A DNA stretch of 64,000 nt from Bacteroidaceae bacterium (GCA_017962495.1 JAGCVH010000094.1:45287-109286), one strand, 5' to 3'; shown: positions 34,224-43,690, counted from the stretch's first letter. The notes: generated from the letters alone by a model not told the origin. Made by a program: numbers and translations.

Positions 34224-34260
34224 AGCCCCCTCCCTTGAGGGGAGGGGTTGGGGAGAGGCT
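34224..34260. repeat. Palindromic C-rich/G-rich element between giant gene 2 and peptide gene 2
   Basis: GCCCCCTCCCTTGAGGGGAG followed by GGGTTGGGGAGAGGC, 6 nt past the giant-gene stop. It is homologous in place and sequence to 29956-29992. Confidence 0.7.
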
Positions 34261-34266
34261 TTTCAA

Positions 34267-37200
34267 TTATTTAACAACCACTTTGCGTCCGTTGATAACG
34301 TAGATGCCCTTCTGAGCTTTGCTTACGCGCTGGCCTGCCAGGTTGTAGATGGCACCGCTTTCCTGTACGTCTGCATTGATTTCGCTGATTGCGGTAGCAA
34401 CGCCGTCGATGTACAGCTTAACCTCGCCCTCGCCATTAGTCTTATTGTCAATATAAGCGCGGAATGCCTTAAGGTTGGTAGAGCCGGCGCTCTTGTACAG
34501 TTTGCCACCGCTTACGAAGTAGTCACCCTCGTCAACAGTCATAGGAGCATAAACACCTACGAAATCAAAGTTTGTACCTTCAACCTTGGCTTCAGTAGCA
34601 GCAACAATCTGTACACCTTGGAAGGTTTGCTCTGTGCTAGCTGTGGTAGCATTAACCAGAACGGGAACATTAGCTGTAATAGAGCCGTCGCCCTTGTTGA
34701 AGTTGACGGTGGCATCCATAGGATCTGTGCTAGCCTCACTGAAGTTGTAAACCTCAGCACCAGTGCCAAAGGCTGCTATTACTTGGTTGGCTGTCAAAGC
34801 GAAGGGCAAAACAACAGTGTTCAAACCTTCCTTAACATTGCGTGCGATGGTGACGTCGGCAATGATGGTGTTTTCGATGGTGTTGTTAGCAGTTTCGTCG
34901 TAGGCTACATCCTCTGCGAGTTTGTCTGTGGAGAGAAGTTCGCCGTCGGAAATAGACATCCAGTTGTATTGCTTGTTGGTTTCAGCATAGAATGTCATAG
35001 TTACTTCTGTCTCTTCATCAAGTGTGAAGGGGAGGAAGCGCCATTGCCATCCAGCACCAGCGTTTGCTACGCCGGCAGTGCTTGCGATGAACTCATCATT
35101 GTCAGCCCAGCTAGCTACACCTGATTTAGTGATACCACGGCCACTATTGCCTACATTTGGTAAAGATATTGTATTATCTGTAGCAGTACAAGAAACGCTA
35201 CTTGTTACATCAACAGAAGAGCGTGCAGCCACCTTGATAACATAGTCACCAGCGGGCAGAATGCATGTCTTTTCATACTTGATAGTCCAACCACCAGCAT
35301 TACCCCAACCCGAAGCTGCTTGCTCGTAATAAGCATGAGTCTGACCGCTCCAGTGCTCGTTGCTTAAGTAATTGGGTTCAGCGGGTTCACCTGCAACGGT
35401 TGCTGTACCTGTCCAGGAGCCAAAGTCTCCAATCAGGCCTGTAGCAGAGTAAGTGTATTCATCAGCAACCTTGTTGTATTGAGCGATGTTTAAAGCGTTG
35501 ACACCTGCGGCAGCCTCTGCAGCAGTGGTGGGAGCAGCAACACCAAGAGTTGAACCCCAAAGATTTGTGGTTTCGGTCTTGGCAAGAACCCATGCGTTGT
35601 AGCTAGGAGCTGCAGCCTTGAAGGTTGCGGTAGCATCCTGCAGGGCCTGAATCTTCTCCAGATACTGGGCTTTCTTGTCGCCAGCGACAGGTTCGTTAGC
35701 GATGGCCTCAGTTACTGCAGTTCTTTCGTTACCACTGATATACTTGTAAGCTTGAGCTTCGAGAGCCTCGTTGGCAGCAGCCACGGCATCGGCCCACTGT
35801 TGGTCATATACGCTGTAGTCAGGAGCACCATAATATTTCAGCGTGAAGTCACGGAAAATGGTCCACTTGTCAGTCTGGGTGTCTTGGTTGTCGATACCGA
35901 TCTCGATGCTCTTATCCTCTTCGAGGAGGAACTTTAGGGCAACCTTTCCATTGCCATTATTGAAGTAGGTCTGGGCTTCTGCCATCGAGTTTACAACAGT
36001 GTTTTCAACACCTGGGATGAGAATCTTGTCCTCACCAGCATAGAAGTGCGTGTTGTGGTTACCTGCACGGTGGAAGCCTGTTACGCCAAACTCCCATGTA
36101 CCACTATTCAAAGTTAAGGTCTGGTAGAACTTGAAGTTGTTGTTGTAAAACTCGCACTCGCCATAATTGCAGACACCAAAACTATAACCTCCATTAGGTG
36201 TACCTTCAATTGTCCAATAATCAGTATTCGTATGAACGCCTGCATTGTCCACCATGACAGCGGTTACATCAATATAACCAGGATCTGAAGGAATCGTCAC
36301 ATTGGGCAGCTCGTTGAGGAATGCCTGACGGAGTGTTGCGATAGCTGCATTGATAGCATCATTGGTTGTAGCAGCCCCTACTGCAGCATCGGCTTCATCA
36401 GTTTCAGTTTCAGAAGCAGCAGCAAGAGCAGCAGCTTTTATGGTCTGGTAGCGGCTGTATTGGGATTGCAAAGCCTTTGCAGCATCTACGAGAGCAGCGA
36501 GTTCGGTAGAAGCCGTGGAAATAGCCTCTTCTGTTGTCAGGGCATCCATGTTAATACCATCTGCATAGTTCTTGGCGGCATTGTAAGCAGCTGCGGTGGT
36601 GGTTCCTTCGAGAGCAGGAACGGCATCTATCTGAGCCTGAAGGGCAGCCTTCAGCTCAGAGAGGTCAAGACCATAATATTTCAGCGTGAAGTTGTCCCAG
36701 ATACACCAAGTGTCAGTACGTGTGCCACGAACACCAATGGTGAGTGAACCGTTAGTTACGATAACTCTTAATGGGCCAACACCATAACTGCCGTTGGTAA
36801 AACTACCAGATAGCTGTGTCATACTTGTACCACGGTCAGCTTCGTTCATGTTATTGAAAGGAGCTGTTACATCATTGGCATATACAACTGGGTAGTTGGT
36901 ACCATCGTAAGCGTTAGTGTAGTCAGTCAGAGCGGCTTGAGCTCTCAACTCATAAACACCATTGGGTACAGTTAGGGTCTGGCTTAGAGTGAAAGTAGCT
37001 CGCCAAGATTCGGCACAAGGGTTAGTCACATCACCACCACAGGGATTATAGTTGCCTGACACCATTGTCCATGCATCTTGCTTGATGGCAGGAAAACTAA
37101 AGTTTGCATTCACGATGAGGGTTGTTGCATCTACAGGATTTTCAGCAGTAGCACTCTCCATACCTATTGGCTGTGTGGGTAGGCTCATCAGTTTCCACTT

Positions 37201-37677
37201 GGCTCCATCAATTGTACCGTCTGAACCAGGAGTAACAATAGTGCCGTCGGCTCCAGCTGTGAGGAATGCACCAGCACCACCACCATGGTTGTCAGCGGAA
37301 ACGATGGTATAAACAGGACCATTGTCTGTGCCAACCTGAGAGAATGTCCATGTGGAGTTCTTGTTTTGAGACTGGTCTGTGTATACTGTGCCGCCAGCCA
37401 AGTGCTCCAGTCCCTTTCCGTCACCATTGATGTTTGTTCGAATCTTAAAATCACTACCTACAGCCTCAAGTTGAACTGCAATACCATTACCTATTGTTGT
37501 AGCAGTAGTAATACTGGCTTGAGTATTCCACCCATTACCCCTAGTAAGGTATTGACTTGTGCCGACATTGTAGAGCATGTAATAGCCTGCTCCAACCTCG
37601 GATGCGGTCCATGATTGTGCTCTCATTCCGAGCGCACTTACGATGCATAGCATCGCGAAAAGTAATCTTCTTTTCAT
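34267..37677 (-). CDS. Giant secreted FIVAR-repeat surface protein with T9SS tail, copy 2
   Basis: 1136 residues; signal peptide MKRRLLFAMLCIVSALGMRAQ. Residues about 22-165 resemble a ricin-type/RICIN-like lectin region (YYMLYNVGTSQYLTRGNGW...TWTFSQVG). Beta-sandwich modules (VPNGVYELRAQAALTDY; LTLNSGTWEFGVTGFHRAG) and helical FIVAR-like segments (SELKAALQAQIDAVPALEGTTTAAAYNAAKNYADG; QWADAVAAANEALEAQAYKYISGNERTAV) follow. The C-terminal 180 residues and the sorting signal IYNLAGQRV...GIYVINGRK are close to copy 1. The two genes share ends and design but not the front domain, as expected from duplication followed by domain shuffling. A glycan-binding surface role is inferred. Confidence 0.72.
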   Translation of the reverse strand: MKRRLLFAMLCIVSALGMRAQSWTASEVGAGYYMLYNVGTSQYLTRGNGWNTQASITTATTIGNGIAVQLEAVGSDFKIRTNINGDGKGLEHLAGGTVYTDQSQNKNSTWTFSQVGTDNGPVYTIVSADNHGGGAGAFLTAGADGTIVTPGSDGTIDGAKWKLMSLPTQPIGMESATAENPVDATTLIVNANFSFPAIKQDAWTMVSGNYNPCGGDVTNPCAESWRATFTLSQTLTVPNGVYELRAQAALTDYTNAYDGTNYPVVYANDVTAPFNNMNEADRGTSMTQLSGSFTNGSYGVGPLRVIVTNGSLTIGVRGTRTDTWCIWDNFTLKYYGLDLSELKAALQAQIDAVPALEGTTTAAAYNAAKNYADGINMDALTTEEAISTASTELAALVDAAKALQSQYSRYQTIKAAALAAASETETDEADAAVGAATTNDAINAAIATLRQAFLNELPNVTIPSDPGYIDVTAVMVDNAGVHTNTDYWTIEGTPNGGYSFGVCNYGECEFYNNNFKFYQTLTLNSGTWEFGVTGFHRAGNHNTHFYAGEDKILIPGVENTVVNSMAEAQTYFNNGNGKVALKFLLEEDKSIEIGIDNQDTQTDKWTIFRDFTLKYYGAPDYSVYDQQWADAVAAANEALEAQAYKYISGNERTAVTEAIANEPVAGDKKAQYLEKIQALQDATATFKAAAPSYNAWVLAKTETTNLWGSTLGVAAPTTAAEAAAGVNALNIAQYNKVADEYTYSATGLIGDFGSWTGTATVAGEPAEPNYLSNEHWSGQTHAYYEQAASGWGNAGGWTIKYEKTCILPAGDYVIKVAARSSVDVTSSVSCTATDNTISLPNVGNSGRGITKSGVASWADNDEFIASTAGVANAGAGWQWRFLPFTLDEETEVTMTFYAETNKQYNWMSISDGELLSTDKLAEDVAYDETANNTIENTIIADVTIARNVKEGLNTVVLPFALTANQVIAAFGTGAEVYNFSEASTDPMDATVNFNKGDGSITANVPVLVNATTASTEQTFQGVQIVAATEAKVEGTNFDFVGVYAPMTVDEGDYFVSGGKLYKSAGSTNLKAFRAYIDNKTNGEGEVKLYIDGVATAISEINADVQESGAIYNLAGQRVSKAQKGIYVINGRKVVVK

Positions 37678-37746
37678 TTGTTTTTGTTAATTGGTTAATA
37701 AATTAGTTAGTTTCTTGTTTTCACATGTTTCACATATCTTTATATA

Positions 37747-37768
37747 TGCGCACATGGGGGTGTGCGCA
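37747..37768 (-). promoter_or_regulatory. 5'-UTR hairpin of giant gene 2, with -7 box upstream
   Basis: A perfect TGCGCAC/GTGCGCA stem with an extra A-T pair, 70-91 nt before the start. A minus-strand TAATTTTG -7 box is at 37782-37789, so the hairpin would be near the 5' end of the mRNA. It resembles 33694-33719 in module 1. Confidence 0.55.
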
Positions 37769-37853
37769 CAGTATATCGTGGCAAAATTATACAATAATAT
37801 TTACGCGCGTGCGACAAACAATGTCTTTAACACTTCTTTTAACAAAGATTAAC

Positions 37854-40514
37854 TTATTTCGCCGTGAAATTGTTGATGGCACTACTTGTTCCAACATGGC
37901 TACTGCCAAGGTATAGGCCGTGGAAGACGGTGGTGGCATCAGTGGGGGCAGTGGTGTTGTATTTCACATTATAAGTGCTGCCCGACTTCATGCCAGTGGC
38001 GGTAATCAAAGAGAGACTACTGGTGACAGCGGCGGGGAAAGAGTATGTGACAAGGTTGTTGCCCGAGGCATCGGCCAGGGTGTAGTAACGTCCGCTTTGA
38101 TAACCGACGGAAGAGGTGATGAAGGCATAGCCTTGCTTGGCACCAGAGATGGTGCTTGAACTGCTGCCTCCACCCTGTGAACCGCCTGCGCTGATGCCGA
38201 TACCGGTTCCCGTGATTTGGATGTAAGAGTTGTTGTCGCAGTCGAAACCTTCCTCGGGCGACCCTTTGCTGGTGTAGGCAAAGGCAACGCCATTGCCAAT
38301 GACGACGGCTCCAGAGCGTCCGTAATTACTATCGACAGCATCATTGCCATTGCTGTAGCATACAGTGATGCCACCATTGAAGAGGATGGAACCTGCAGAG
38401 TTGATGCAGTCATCGTAACACTTCAGGTAGTGCTTACCTCCTTGAATATCGACACTGGTCTTGGACTCCAGTCCTTCGGCACGGTTCTGACTGGTATTGA
38501 TGGTAAGTTCGCCACCCAGGAGTGTGGCTTTACCCTGAACCTTGATGGCTTTGGGACTGCCATTGCCTCCGCTTGAGGAACCTCCTCCCCATCCGCCACC
38601 GCCTCCGCTGCTGTTGTTCATAGCAGTGCCAGTGGTGGTAACATTCAAGACAGGCCCAGTCTCGTCGTTGCGTCCCATAGTGAATGTTTGATCAGCATTT
38701 ATGCCTTTGCCACCCTGACCACTCATGGTGATGGTGATGGTTCCGGCTTCGAGCACGATGTTCCCATCGCCAGAGATGCCTTTAGGTGTGACATAGTTGC
38801 CACTTGACGTTGATCCACCAGTCGATATGGTTCCTTGTGAATAGGTGGAAGTGGCATCGGTGAGGGTGTAGGTGCGAGTAGAGCCGCTTGTGGTGTAGTT
38901 GCTCGACATCGTATAGAAGTAGGCAGAGCCCGAGGTGGGACCTGTGAAAGTGGTGGACTTAAGGGTGTAGGTGGTGCCTCCGCCCCAACCGCCTCCGCTG
39001 GTGTAGGTGCTTTGGAAGTAGTATGTGCCTGAATCGCTCTTCTTGAAGTCGTAATAATAGAAGGTCTTAGACGTATTGCCAACAGTTACGGTTACGGTGT
39101 TGGTGAGTTGTGCCACTTGCGTGTCGGAGGAATTGTAAAGATAGACAGTCGACCAAGCCCTGTTGCTTCCACCTGGTCCTCCGCCACTACTTGAGGGAAC
39201 ATTAACATAGACACGATACGATTCGGAAGGAGTCTCGCTTCCCGATTCGGAATCGATGGTCTTTGAGGTATCGAGTGTCTCGCCCTTACCACTATTGGTA
39301 ATGGTGACGGTGGTGGAGGCTTTGTCTTCATTGATGGTAAGCGTGCCGTCGGCCGAAAGTCCGCGTCCTGCTATAGCCGTATTGGTAATGTTGACAGTAC
39401 CGCCTGATATGGTGAGGTCGCCACTCGCCTTGATGGCAGTGGTATAACTGGGTTCGCCGTCCTCGATGACATAATCACCACTTTGTTTGATAACGAGAGT
39501 GCCATCGGTAATGAGGATATCCGTCTTCGACTTAATGCCTTTTACTGCTGCGCCAGAAGACTGCAGAGTGAGATTGCCTCCAGATATGGTCATCAGTGAG
39601 TCGCTCTTCAGTGCCGCAACATCCTGACCTGTGAGTGTGAGATCGATGGTTCCACCATTGATGAACATCTGTCCGTCGTCCTCTTCACCTTCTTCTCCTG
39701 TAGCTTCAGCTTGTATGCCGTCGCCCTTGACATTGGTGGCTTTAACGGTTCCGCCATTCATCTTAAAGTATTGTCCTGCATGTATGCCGTCGTTGGTTGC
39801 AGACGTGATGTTAATGATGCCTGCGGTGCGCTTCACAAGCATATATTCTTTCGATGAAATGGCGTGTTTTATGTTTCCCGTGAGGTTAAGCGTACCCCCT
39901 CCGCTTATCTCCAAATGCCCCTTGGTGTAGAAGGCGCCTTTCTGTCCTCCATCCGTTGCTGCATCTGCCAAAGTATTGGTTGTGCCTTCTGCCAGTTCCA
40001 AGGCAATGCGCTTGCCACATTTGATGTTAATGGCTTCGGCAGTGGAACCTGTCAGGGTAAGTCCTGCGAGACGAATCGTTGTCTTGAGCGTTCCATTATA
40101 AAGGAATGAACCTGAGGAACTGTTGCCACTTAAGACAAAGCACATCTCGCGGTCGGTGTTGTCGTTAGTGATTGTAACATCGGCTCCACTTATGCTTGTA
40201 GTGACGCCTTGGACAGCGGGCGTGACGGAGGCTGAAGACCCAGAATAGGTCACGTAAACGGTGTCGGACACGACATACTCAGTGGTATCTTCGTCATGGA
40301 TGGGTTCGGTGAAGGTGATGCTGTCGATATCGGCCAGTTGGTAGGTGGTGCCTTTAATGGTGAGCGTACCATCGCCGTAGGTCATATCTTGGGCATCGAT
40401 GTCATAAGCGGTGTAGTTTCCTCCTACCCAAACATAAAACTTTGTGGGGAGTATTCCAGCCACGATAATTGCCGTGCTAACGATTGCTATCAGAATGGAA
40501 AAGATGCGTTTCAT
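37854..40514 (-). CDS. DUF4353 carbohydrate-binding beta-helix protein
   Basis: 886 residues. An N-terminal hydrophobic segment (IFSILIAIVSTAIIVAGIL) acts as signal or anchor; a short insert with YDIDAQDMTYGDGTLTIKG follows. From about residue 75 the sequence is DUF4353: repeated beta-helix rungs such as NIKCGKRIALELAEGTTNTL, GAFYTKGHLEISGGGTLNLTG, KHAISSKEYMLVKRTAGIINI, GDGIQAEA and ALKSDSLMTISGG. The family prototype, Cthe_2159, is a calcium-binding beta-helix that binds acidic sugars. A Gly/Ser-rich middle (GGGPGGSN, GGGGWGGGSSSGG) separates two halves. There is no clear T9SS tail. A paralogue with a dockerin-like end is at 61389-63038. Confidence 0.82.
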   Translation of the reverse strand: MKRIFSILIAIVSTAIIVAGILPTKFYVWVGGNYTAYDIDAQDMTYGDGTLTIKGTTYQLADIDSITFTEPIHDEDTTEYVVSDTVYVTYSGSSASVTPAVQGVTTSISGADVTITNDNTDREMCFVLSGNSSSGSFLYNGTLKTTIRLAGLTLTGSTAEAINIKCGKRIALELAEGTTNTLADAATDGGQKGAFYTKGHLEISGGGTLNLTGNIKHAISSKEYMLVKRTAGIINITSATNDGIHAGQYFKMNGGTVKATNVKGDGIQAEATGEEGEEDDGQMFINGGTIDLTLTGQDVAALKSDSLMTISGGNLTLQSSGAAVKGIKSKTDILITDGTLVIKQSGDYVIEDGEPSYTTAIKASGDLTISGGTVNITNTAIAGRGLSADGTLTINEDKASTTVTITNSGKGETLDTSKTIDSESGSETPSESYRVYVNVPSSSGGGPGGSNRAWSTVYLYNSSDTQVAQLTNTVTVTVGNTSKTFYYYDFKKSDSGTYYFQSTYTSGGGWGGGTTYTLKSTTFTGPTSGSAYFYTMSSNYTTSGSTRTYTLTDATSTYSQGTISTGGSTSSGNYVTPKGISGDGNIVLEAGTITITMSGQGGKGINADQTFTMGRNDETGPVLNVTTTGTAMNNSSGGGGGWGGGSSSGGNGSPKAIKVQGKATLLGGELTINTSQNRAEGLESKTSVDIQGGKHYLKCYDDCINSAGSILFNGGITVCYSNGNDAVDSNYGRSGAVVIGNGVAFAYTSKGSPEEGFDCDNNSYIQITGTGIGISAGGSQGGGSSSSTISGAKQGYAFITSSVGYQSGRYYTLADASGNNLVTYSFPAAVTSSLSLITATGMKSGSTYNVKYNTTAPTDATTVFHGLYLGSSHVGTSSAINNFTAK

Positions 40515-40542
40515 TTACTGTATATTTGCAATATTCAGACAG

Positions 40543-40573
40543 CAAAATTATGAATTTGGTTTGAATCGGCAAA
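40543..40573 (-). promoter_or_regulatory. Promoter of the DUF4353 gene at 40514
   Basis: On the minus strand TAATTTTG (40543-40550) with TTTG (40570-40573), 19-bp spacer: a full match to the consensus, 28 nt before the start. Confidence 0.85.
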
Positions 40574-40583
40574 GGAAATTAAG

Positions 40584-40618
40584 TTAAAAAATGCCCCAAG
40601 CCCAATGGGCCTGAGGCA
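40584..40618 (-). terminator. Terminator of the sialidase operon
   Basis: The imperfect stem TGCCTCAGGCCC/GGGCTTGGGGCA on the minus strand is followed by TTTTTT. It lies beyond the 22-nt array and just before the promoter of the next gene. Confidence 0.75.
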
Positions 40619-40646
40619 ATAGGAATGATGGGTTTAACAAAAGGTC

Positions 40647-40844
40647 AGTTAAGGCCTATTTCCGTAACTTTCTTTACCGTTATTTGGTTTCTGGAAGGCC
40701 TTAGGCGTTCAGAAATAAGGCCTATGTCTTATGTGACTAAAACATAGGCCCTATTTTATCGAGCTTAGGCACGATGGCAATCAAGCATAGGTTCGATGGC
40801 AATTAAACATAGGTTCGATTGTAATCATGCTTAGGCCTTCGCCG
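40647..40844. repeat. Array of nine 22-nt units downstream of the sialidase gene
   Basis: Nine consecutive 22-nt units start at 40647, 40669, 40691 and so on to 40823. Cores are AAGGCCTA, AAGGCCTTAGG, AAGGCCTATG, CATAGG, CTTAGG, CATAGGTTCGAT (twice) and CTTAGGCC. Units 6-9 keep [CA]TTAGG/CATAGG at the same place; unit 2 is the most decayed. The array ends 6 nt from the sialidase stop codon (40851). The 336-bp spacer has no gene; it also holds the terminator 40584-40618. Confidence 0.72.
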
Positions 40845-40850
40845 TTTGAG

Positions 40851-43658
40851 CTATTTGACATACACCTTCTTTCCATTCACGATGTACAAGCCCTGAGTAG
40901 GATTGCTGACGCGTCGGCCACTGAGATCGTAAAGGGATTCGCCATTTGCCAATCTTCCATTTGCCATCCCATTGTCTCCCTCTCTCATTATCTCAATGTC
41001 TTGAATACCATCGACTAACGGGTCGTACATACGATAGTTTCCACCTGTGATTTCTTCGAGCGTGAGGGGAACATAAACCATGCAATACTCATTGGGACCT
41101 TCCTCGAAGAAGAAAGCAACGCGATTGTCGGACTGCATGCACATGGTGCTGTATGCCGAAGAGGTTTTGCTTACCTGCAGGCCTTGACTCCATCCCTTGG
41201 AGATGAGTTCAGAGGTGTAATTATAGGTAGTGTTGAAGCTGAGTTGTTTCCACCAGATGCTCACGTTGGAGCGTGAGTCTCCTGAGGGAAGACTTTGGAG
41301 TGCAATGGGATAGACATGATCGTATAGGCCATCGGTACGCTTTCCATAGACAATGAGAATCTCGCCGTTACAACTGTTGGAACCAACCTCGATGCCATGG
41401 TCCTGCTTGTTGCTCTCAAGGGCATTGCCCCATGAACCAGTGGTGTAGCTGTCGTCGTCGAACTTGAAGACATTGAAGTAACGACCATAAGACTTGCGGC
41501 CACTGAGGACAATGTTGCCATTGGGAAGTTCCTCTACCTTCGGCTCATTGCTTCCACTGCAAGCCTTAACGGTATTGGGTGACAAGAGGTTCCATGTCTG
41601 TCCGAAATCGTCGGAGTAAACGACATAGGCACCAGCAACGTTGTTTCCGCGACACAGCAGGGCTGCATACAGACGGTAGTATTTGTCTTTCTTGATTATG
41701 CGGCTTTGCAGAATCTTTCCACTGCCGAAGAATCCGCTGTAACAATCCACATTGTTCTTGCTGTCGGTAAGCAGGGAACCTTCCACTCCCCAGAATTGAT
41801 CGGTTATGTTCTCTGCCTTGGTCCATGTCTCACCGCCATCGTGACTGCGGATGCGTGCGATGCAAGGACGCCAGGAAGATGTGGCTTGAGGATAGGGAAC
41901 CTTTCCGCTGACACAGATGATGAGCACCTCGTCGCTCTCTCGGTCAGCAACGACTGCGGCATCACCATAACCATAACCAAAGTGAGGATAGTCGAGGGCA
42001 TTGGCTGGTATTCCATCGGCAATGCACTTGGGTTCGTCCCAGGTCTGGCCATTGTCGAAAGAACGACGCAGTATGAGATCTACCTCACCAAAGCCAATGT
42101 CTTGCTTGGCAGGACGATAGTCACTGATGGACAAGAGCACACCCTTGCTTGTGTTCATGATGGCGGGTATGCGATAGGGATATCCTTCGGGACTATTACT
42201 ATAATGAAGATACTGGTACTTATTGTTGGGGTCAACCTCGACGTTAATCGTGATGGTTCCGTCTTCGGCATACTCCACACCTTGCAGTATATATCCACGG
42301 TAGTTGACATTCTGCTTCACGGTCACTTGCTCGTTGCTGGGAAGGAAGAGCGTATTGGTGGCTCCGTCATTGTCGGTTGTCAATGATAGGTGGGAAGTAA
42401 TGCCACCGTAAAGCACATCGAGATAAGCCACTCGTGTGTTGGTGGGGTAGGGATTGGTGCCGGAAAGCTTGTACGTAATAGAGCGCTCGGCAACACGTTC
42501 GAAGTTCCAATGCGTACCAGCTCCTTCGGCATTCCAGAATTTCAAGGGGAAACCAGTCTTGCCACCATAGGAATTGATGCCCATCTCCTCGGCTCCAACA
42601 GGGGTGATAACATATCCTGCATTGCTGGCGGCATCGGCATAGGTGTCGATGAGCCTCCACTTCTTTGCCTGGGCAACCGAAGTGAAGTATGTAGCTGTTC
42701 CCTTCTCCGCATTGTCAGCCGAAAGAGCAACTTCGCTACCCATCGCACGATTGTATATGGTATAGCTTTCCGTTGTGCCTACGAAGCACCATAGATACGC
42801 CTCACTTCCCACATCCAATGTGGTATGCATGGGTGTGTCATTACCATTGCTTCGTGCTGCAGAGTTGATGTCCTCGACAGTACCAAAGCGAATCCACTTC
42901 TCGCCGTATGCCTGACTGAAGATATCGAGTTCGAAGATGGCATTTAGTGTGACGCTACCTAAAGCGTCCACGTTAACCTCTGTGCCCAGATTCTCACCAT
43001 TGAGATAGAACCCCTTGAATCGATAGGCGGCATTACCACTTTCGCCAGAAAGAAGGACTGTTTCCGCAGCTCCGGGTTCGTATATCATCTGGCAATTGCC
43101 AGTCTTGGTCTTCCCTTGCAGCGTGAATTTGCCACGAGCTTGTGCCAGGTTACATTGAATGTTGATAGCAATACTTTGTTCGCTTGAACCATTAACCTCC
43201 ACGAAACAGAAATCGGAACTGAAGTCTGTGGAAGCTTTGTTGAAAGGGACCGCTGCCTGGTCGAAGGCACCAGTGTTCTTGATAACGTAATAAAGTCTTC
43301 GCCCATCGGAATATGTGCCGAATAGCGTCACGTTGCCCTCTTCGAATGCACCTTCGGTGCTGATGGTCCACTCAAAAGGTGCGTTCTCCATCTTCTTAAA
43401 ACCGAGATAGCAAGTGGCATCGCTTGTGCTTTGAAGCGTGTAGGTGTTGTCGCCTGTCTGCGTCACTTTCCATATATAGGCAGGGTCGTTAGCAGAAAAC
43501 GAACCATTCATGGCCAATGCACCATTGTTGTTGTAGAAATACAATGGGTTGTCATTGTCATTAAAGATGTAATAGGTTTTGCCATCTTTCGGCATTCCCT
43601 GTGCCCACGAGATGCATGCCATCATGGTCAGGCATAGCATTGAAAATAGTCTTTTCAT
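40851..43658 (-). CDS. Secreted sialidase (GH33) with lectin-like front and T9SS tail
   Basis: 935 residues; signal peptide MKRLFSMLCLTMMACISWAQ. Residues about 25-180 resemble a ricin-like lectin module (YYIFNDNDNPLYFYNNNG). From about residue 485 comes the GH33 propeller: YRIPAIM (FRIP-type, arginine of the triad, about 495), SISDYRP (acid Asp), and Asp boxes SFDNGQTW, SHDGGETW and SDDFGQTW. GSNEPKVEEL probably carries the nucleophile-activating Glu. The end LYDLSGRRV...GLYIVNGKK is a T9SS signal. Exo-sialidases release terminal sialic acid from mucin-type glycans. It is downstream of manC in a minus-strand run greA-HIT-manC-sialidase; nagA and nagB a few kb away fit further use of the sugar. 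A short repeat at 40942-40970 codes MANGRLANG. Confidence 0.88.
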   Translation of the reverse strand: MKRLFSMLCLTMMACISWAQGMPKDGKTYYIFNDNDNPLYFYNNNGALAMNGSFSANDPAYIWKVTQTGDNTYTLQSTSDATCYLGFKKMENAPFEWTISTEGAFEEGNVTLFGTYSDGRRLYYVIKNTGAFDQAAVPFNKASTDFSSDFCFVEVNGSSEQSIAINIQCNLAQARGKFTLQGKTKTGNCQMIYEPGAAETVLLSGESGNAAYRFKGFYLNGENLGTEVNVDALGSVTLNAIFELDIFSQAYGEKWIRFGTVEDINSAARSNGNDTPMHTTLDVGSEAYLWCFVGTTESYTIYNRAMGSEVALSADNAEKGTATYFTSVAQAKKWRLIDTYADAASNAGYVITPVGAEEMGINSYGGKTGFPLKFWNAEGAGTHWNFERVAERSITYKLSGTNPYPTNTRVAYLDVLYGGITSHLSLTTDNDGATNTLFLPSNEQVTVKQNVNYRGYILQGVEYAEDGTITINVEVDPNNKYQYLHYSNSPEGYPYRIPAIMNTSKGVLLSISDYRPAKQDIGFGEVDLILRRSFDNGQTWDEPKCIADGIPANALDYPHFGYGYGDAAVVADRESDEVLIICVSGKVPYPQATSSWRPCIARIRSHDGGETWTKAENITDQFWGVEGSLLTDSKNNVDCYSGFFGSGKILQSRIIKKDKYYRLYAALLCRGNNVAGAYVVYSDDFGQTWNLLSPNTVKACSGSNEPKVEELPNGNIVLSGRKSYGRYFNVFKFDDDSYTTGSWGNALESNKQDHGIEVGSNSCNGEILIVYGKRTDGLYDHVYPIALQSLPSGDSRSNVSIWWKQLSFNTTYNYTSELISKGWSQGLQVSKTSSAYSTMCMQSDNRVAFFFEEGPNEYCMVYVPLTLEEITGGNYRMYDPLVDGIQDIEIMREGDNGMANGRLANGESLYDLSGRRVSNPTQGLYIVNGKKVYVK
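40942..40970 (-). repeat. GCCATTTGCCAATCTTCC repeat in frame near sialidase C-terminus
   Basis: Near-tandem CCATTTGCCA words code MANGRLANGE just ahead of the sorting signal, the same relative place as the 30089-30120 insertion in giant gene 1. Confidence 0.5.
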
Positions 43659-43690
43659 AAGTTGTTAGGTTTAGGGTTAGTAATGTGTTG

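Noticed and set aside
37815-37818. -33 box for giant gene 2
   Set aside because: The minus-strand TTTG is 25 bp from the -7 box at 37782-37789, beyond the 19-21 bp seen for other promoters here.
40647-40844. CRISPR array
   Set aside because: Units are only 22 nt, with no constant repeat alternating with unique spacers, and no cas genes are in the window.
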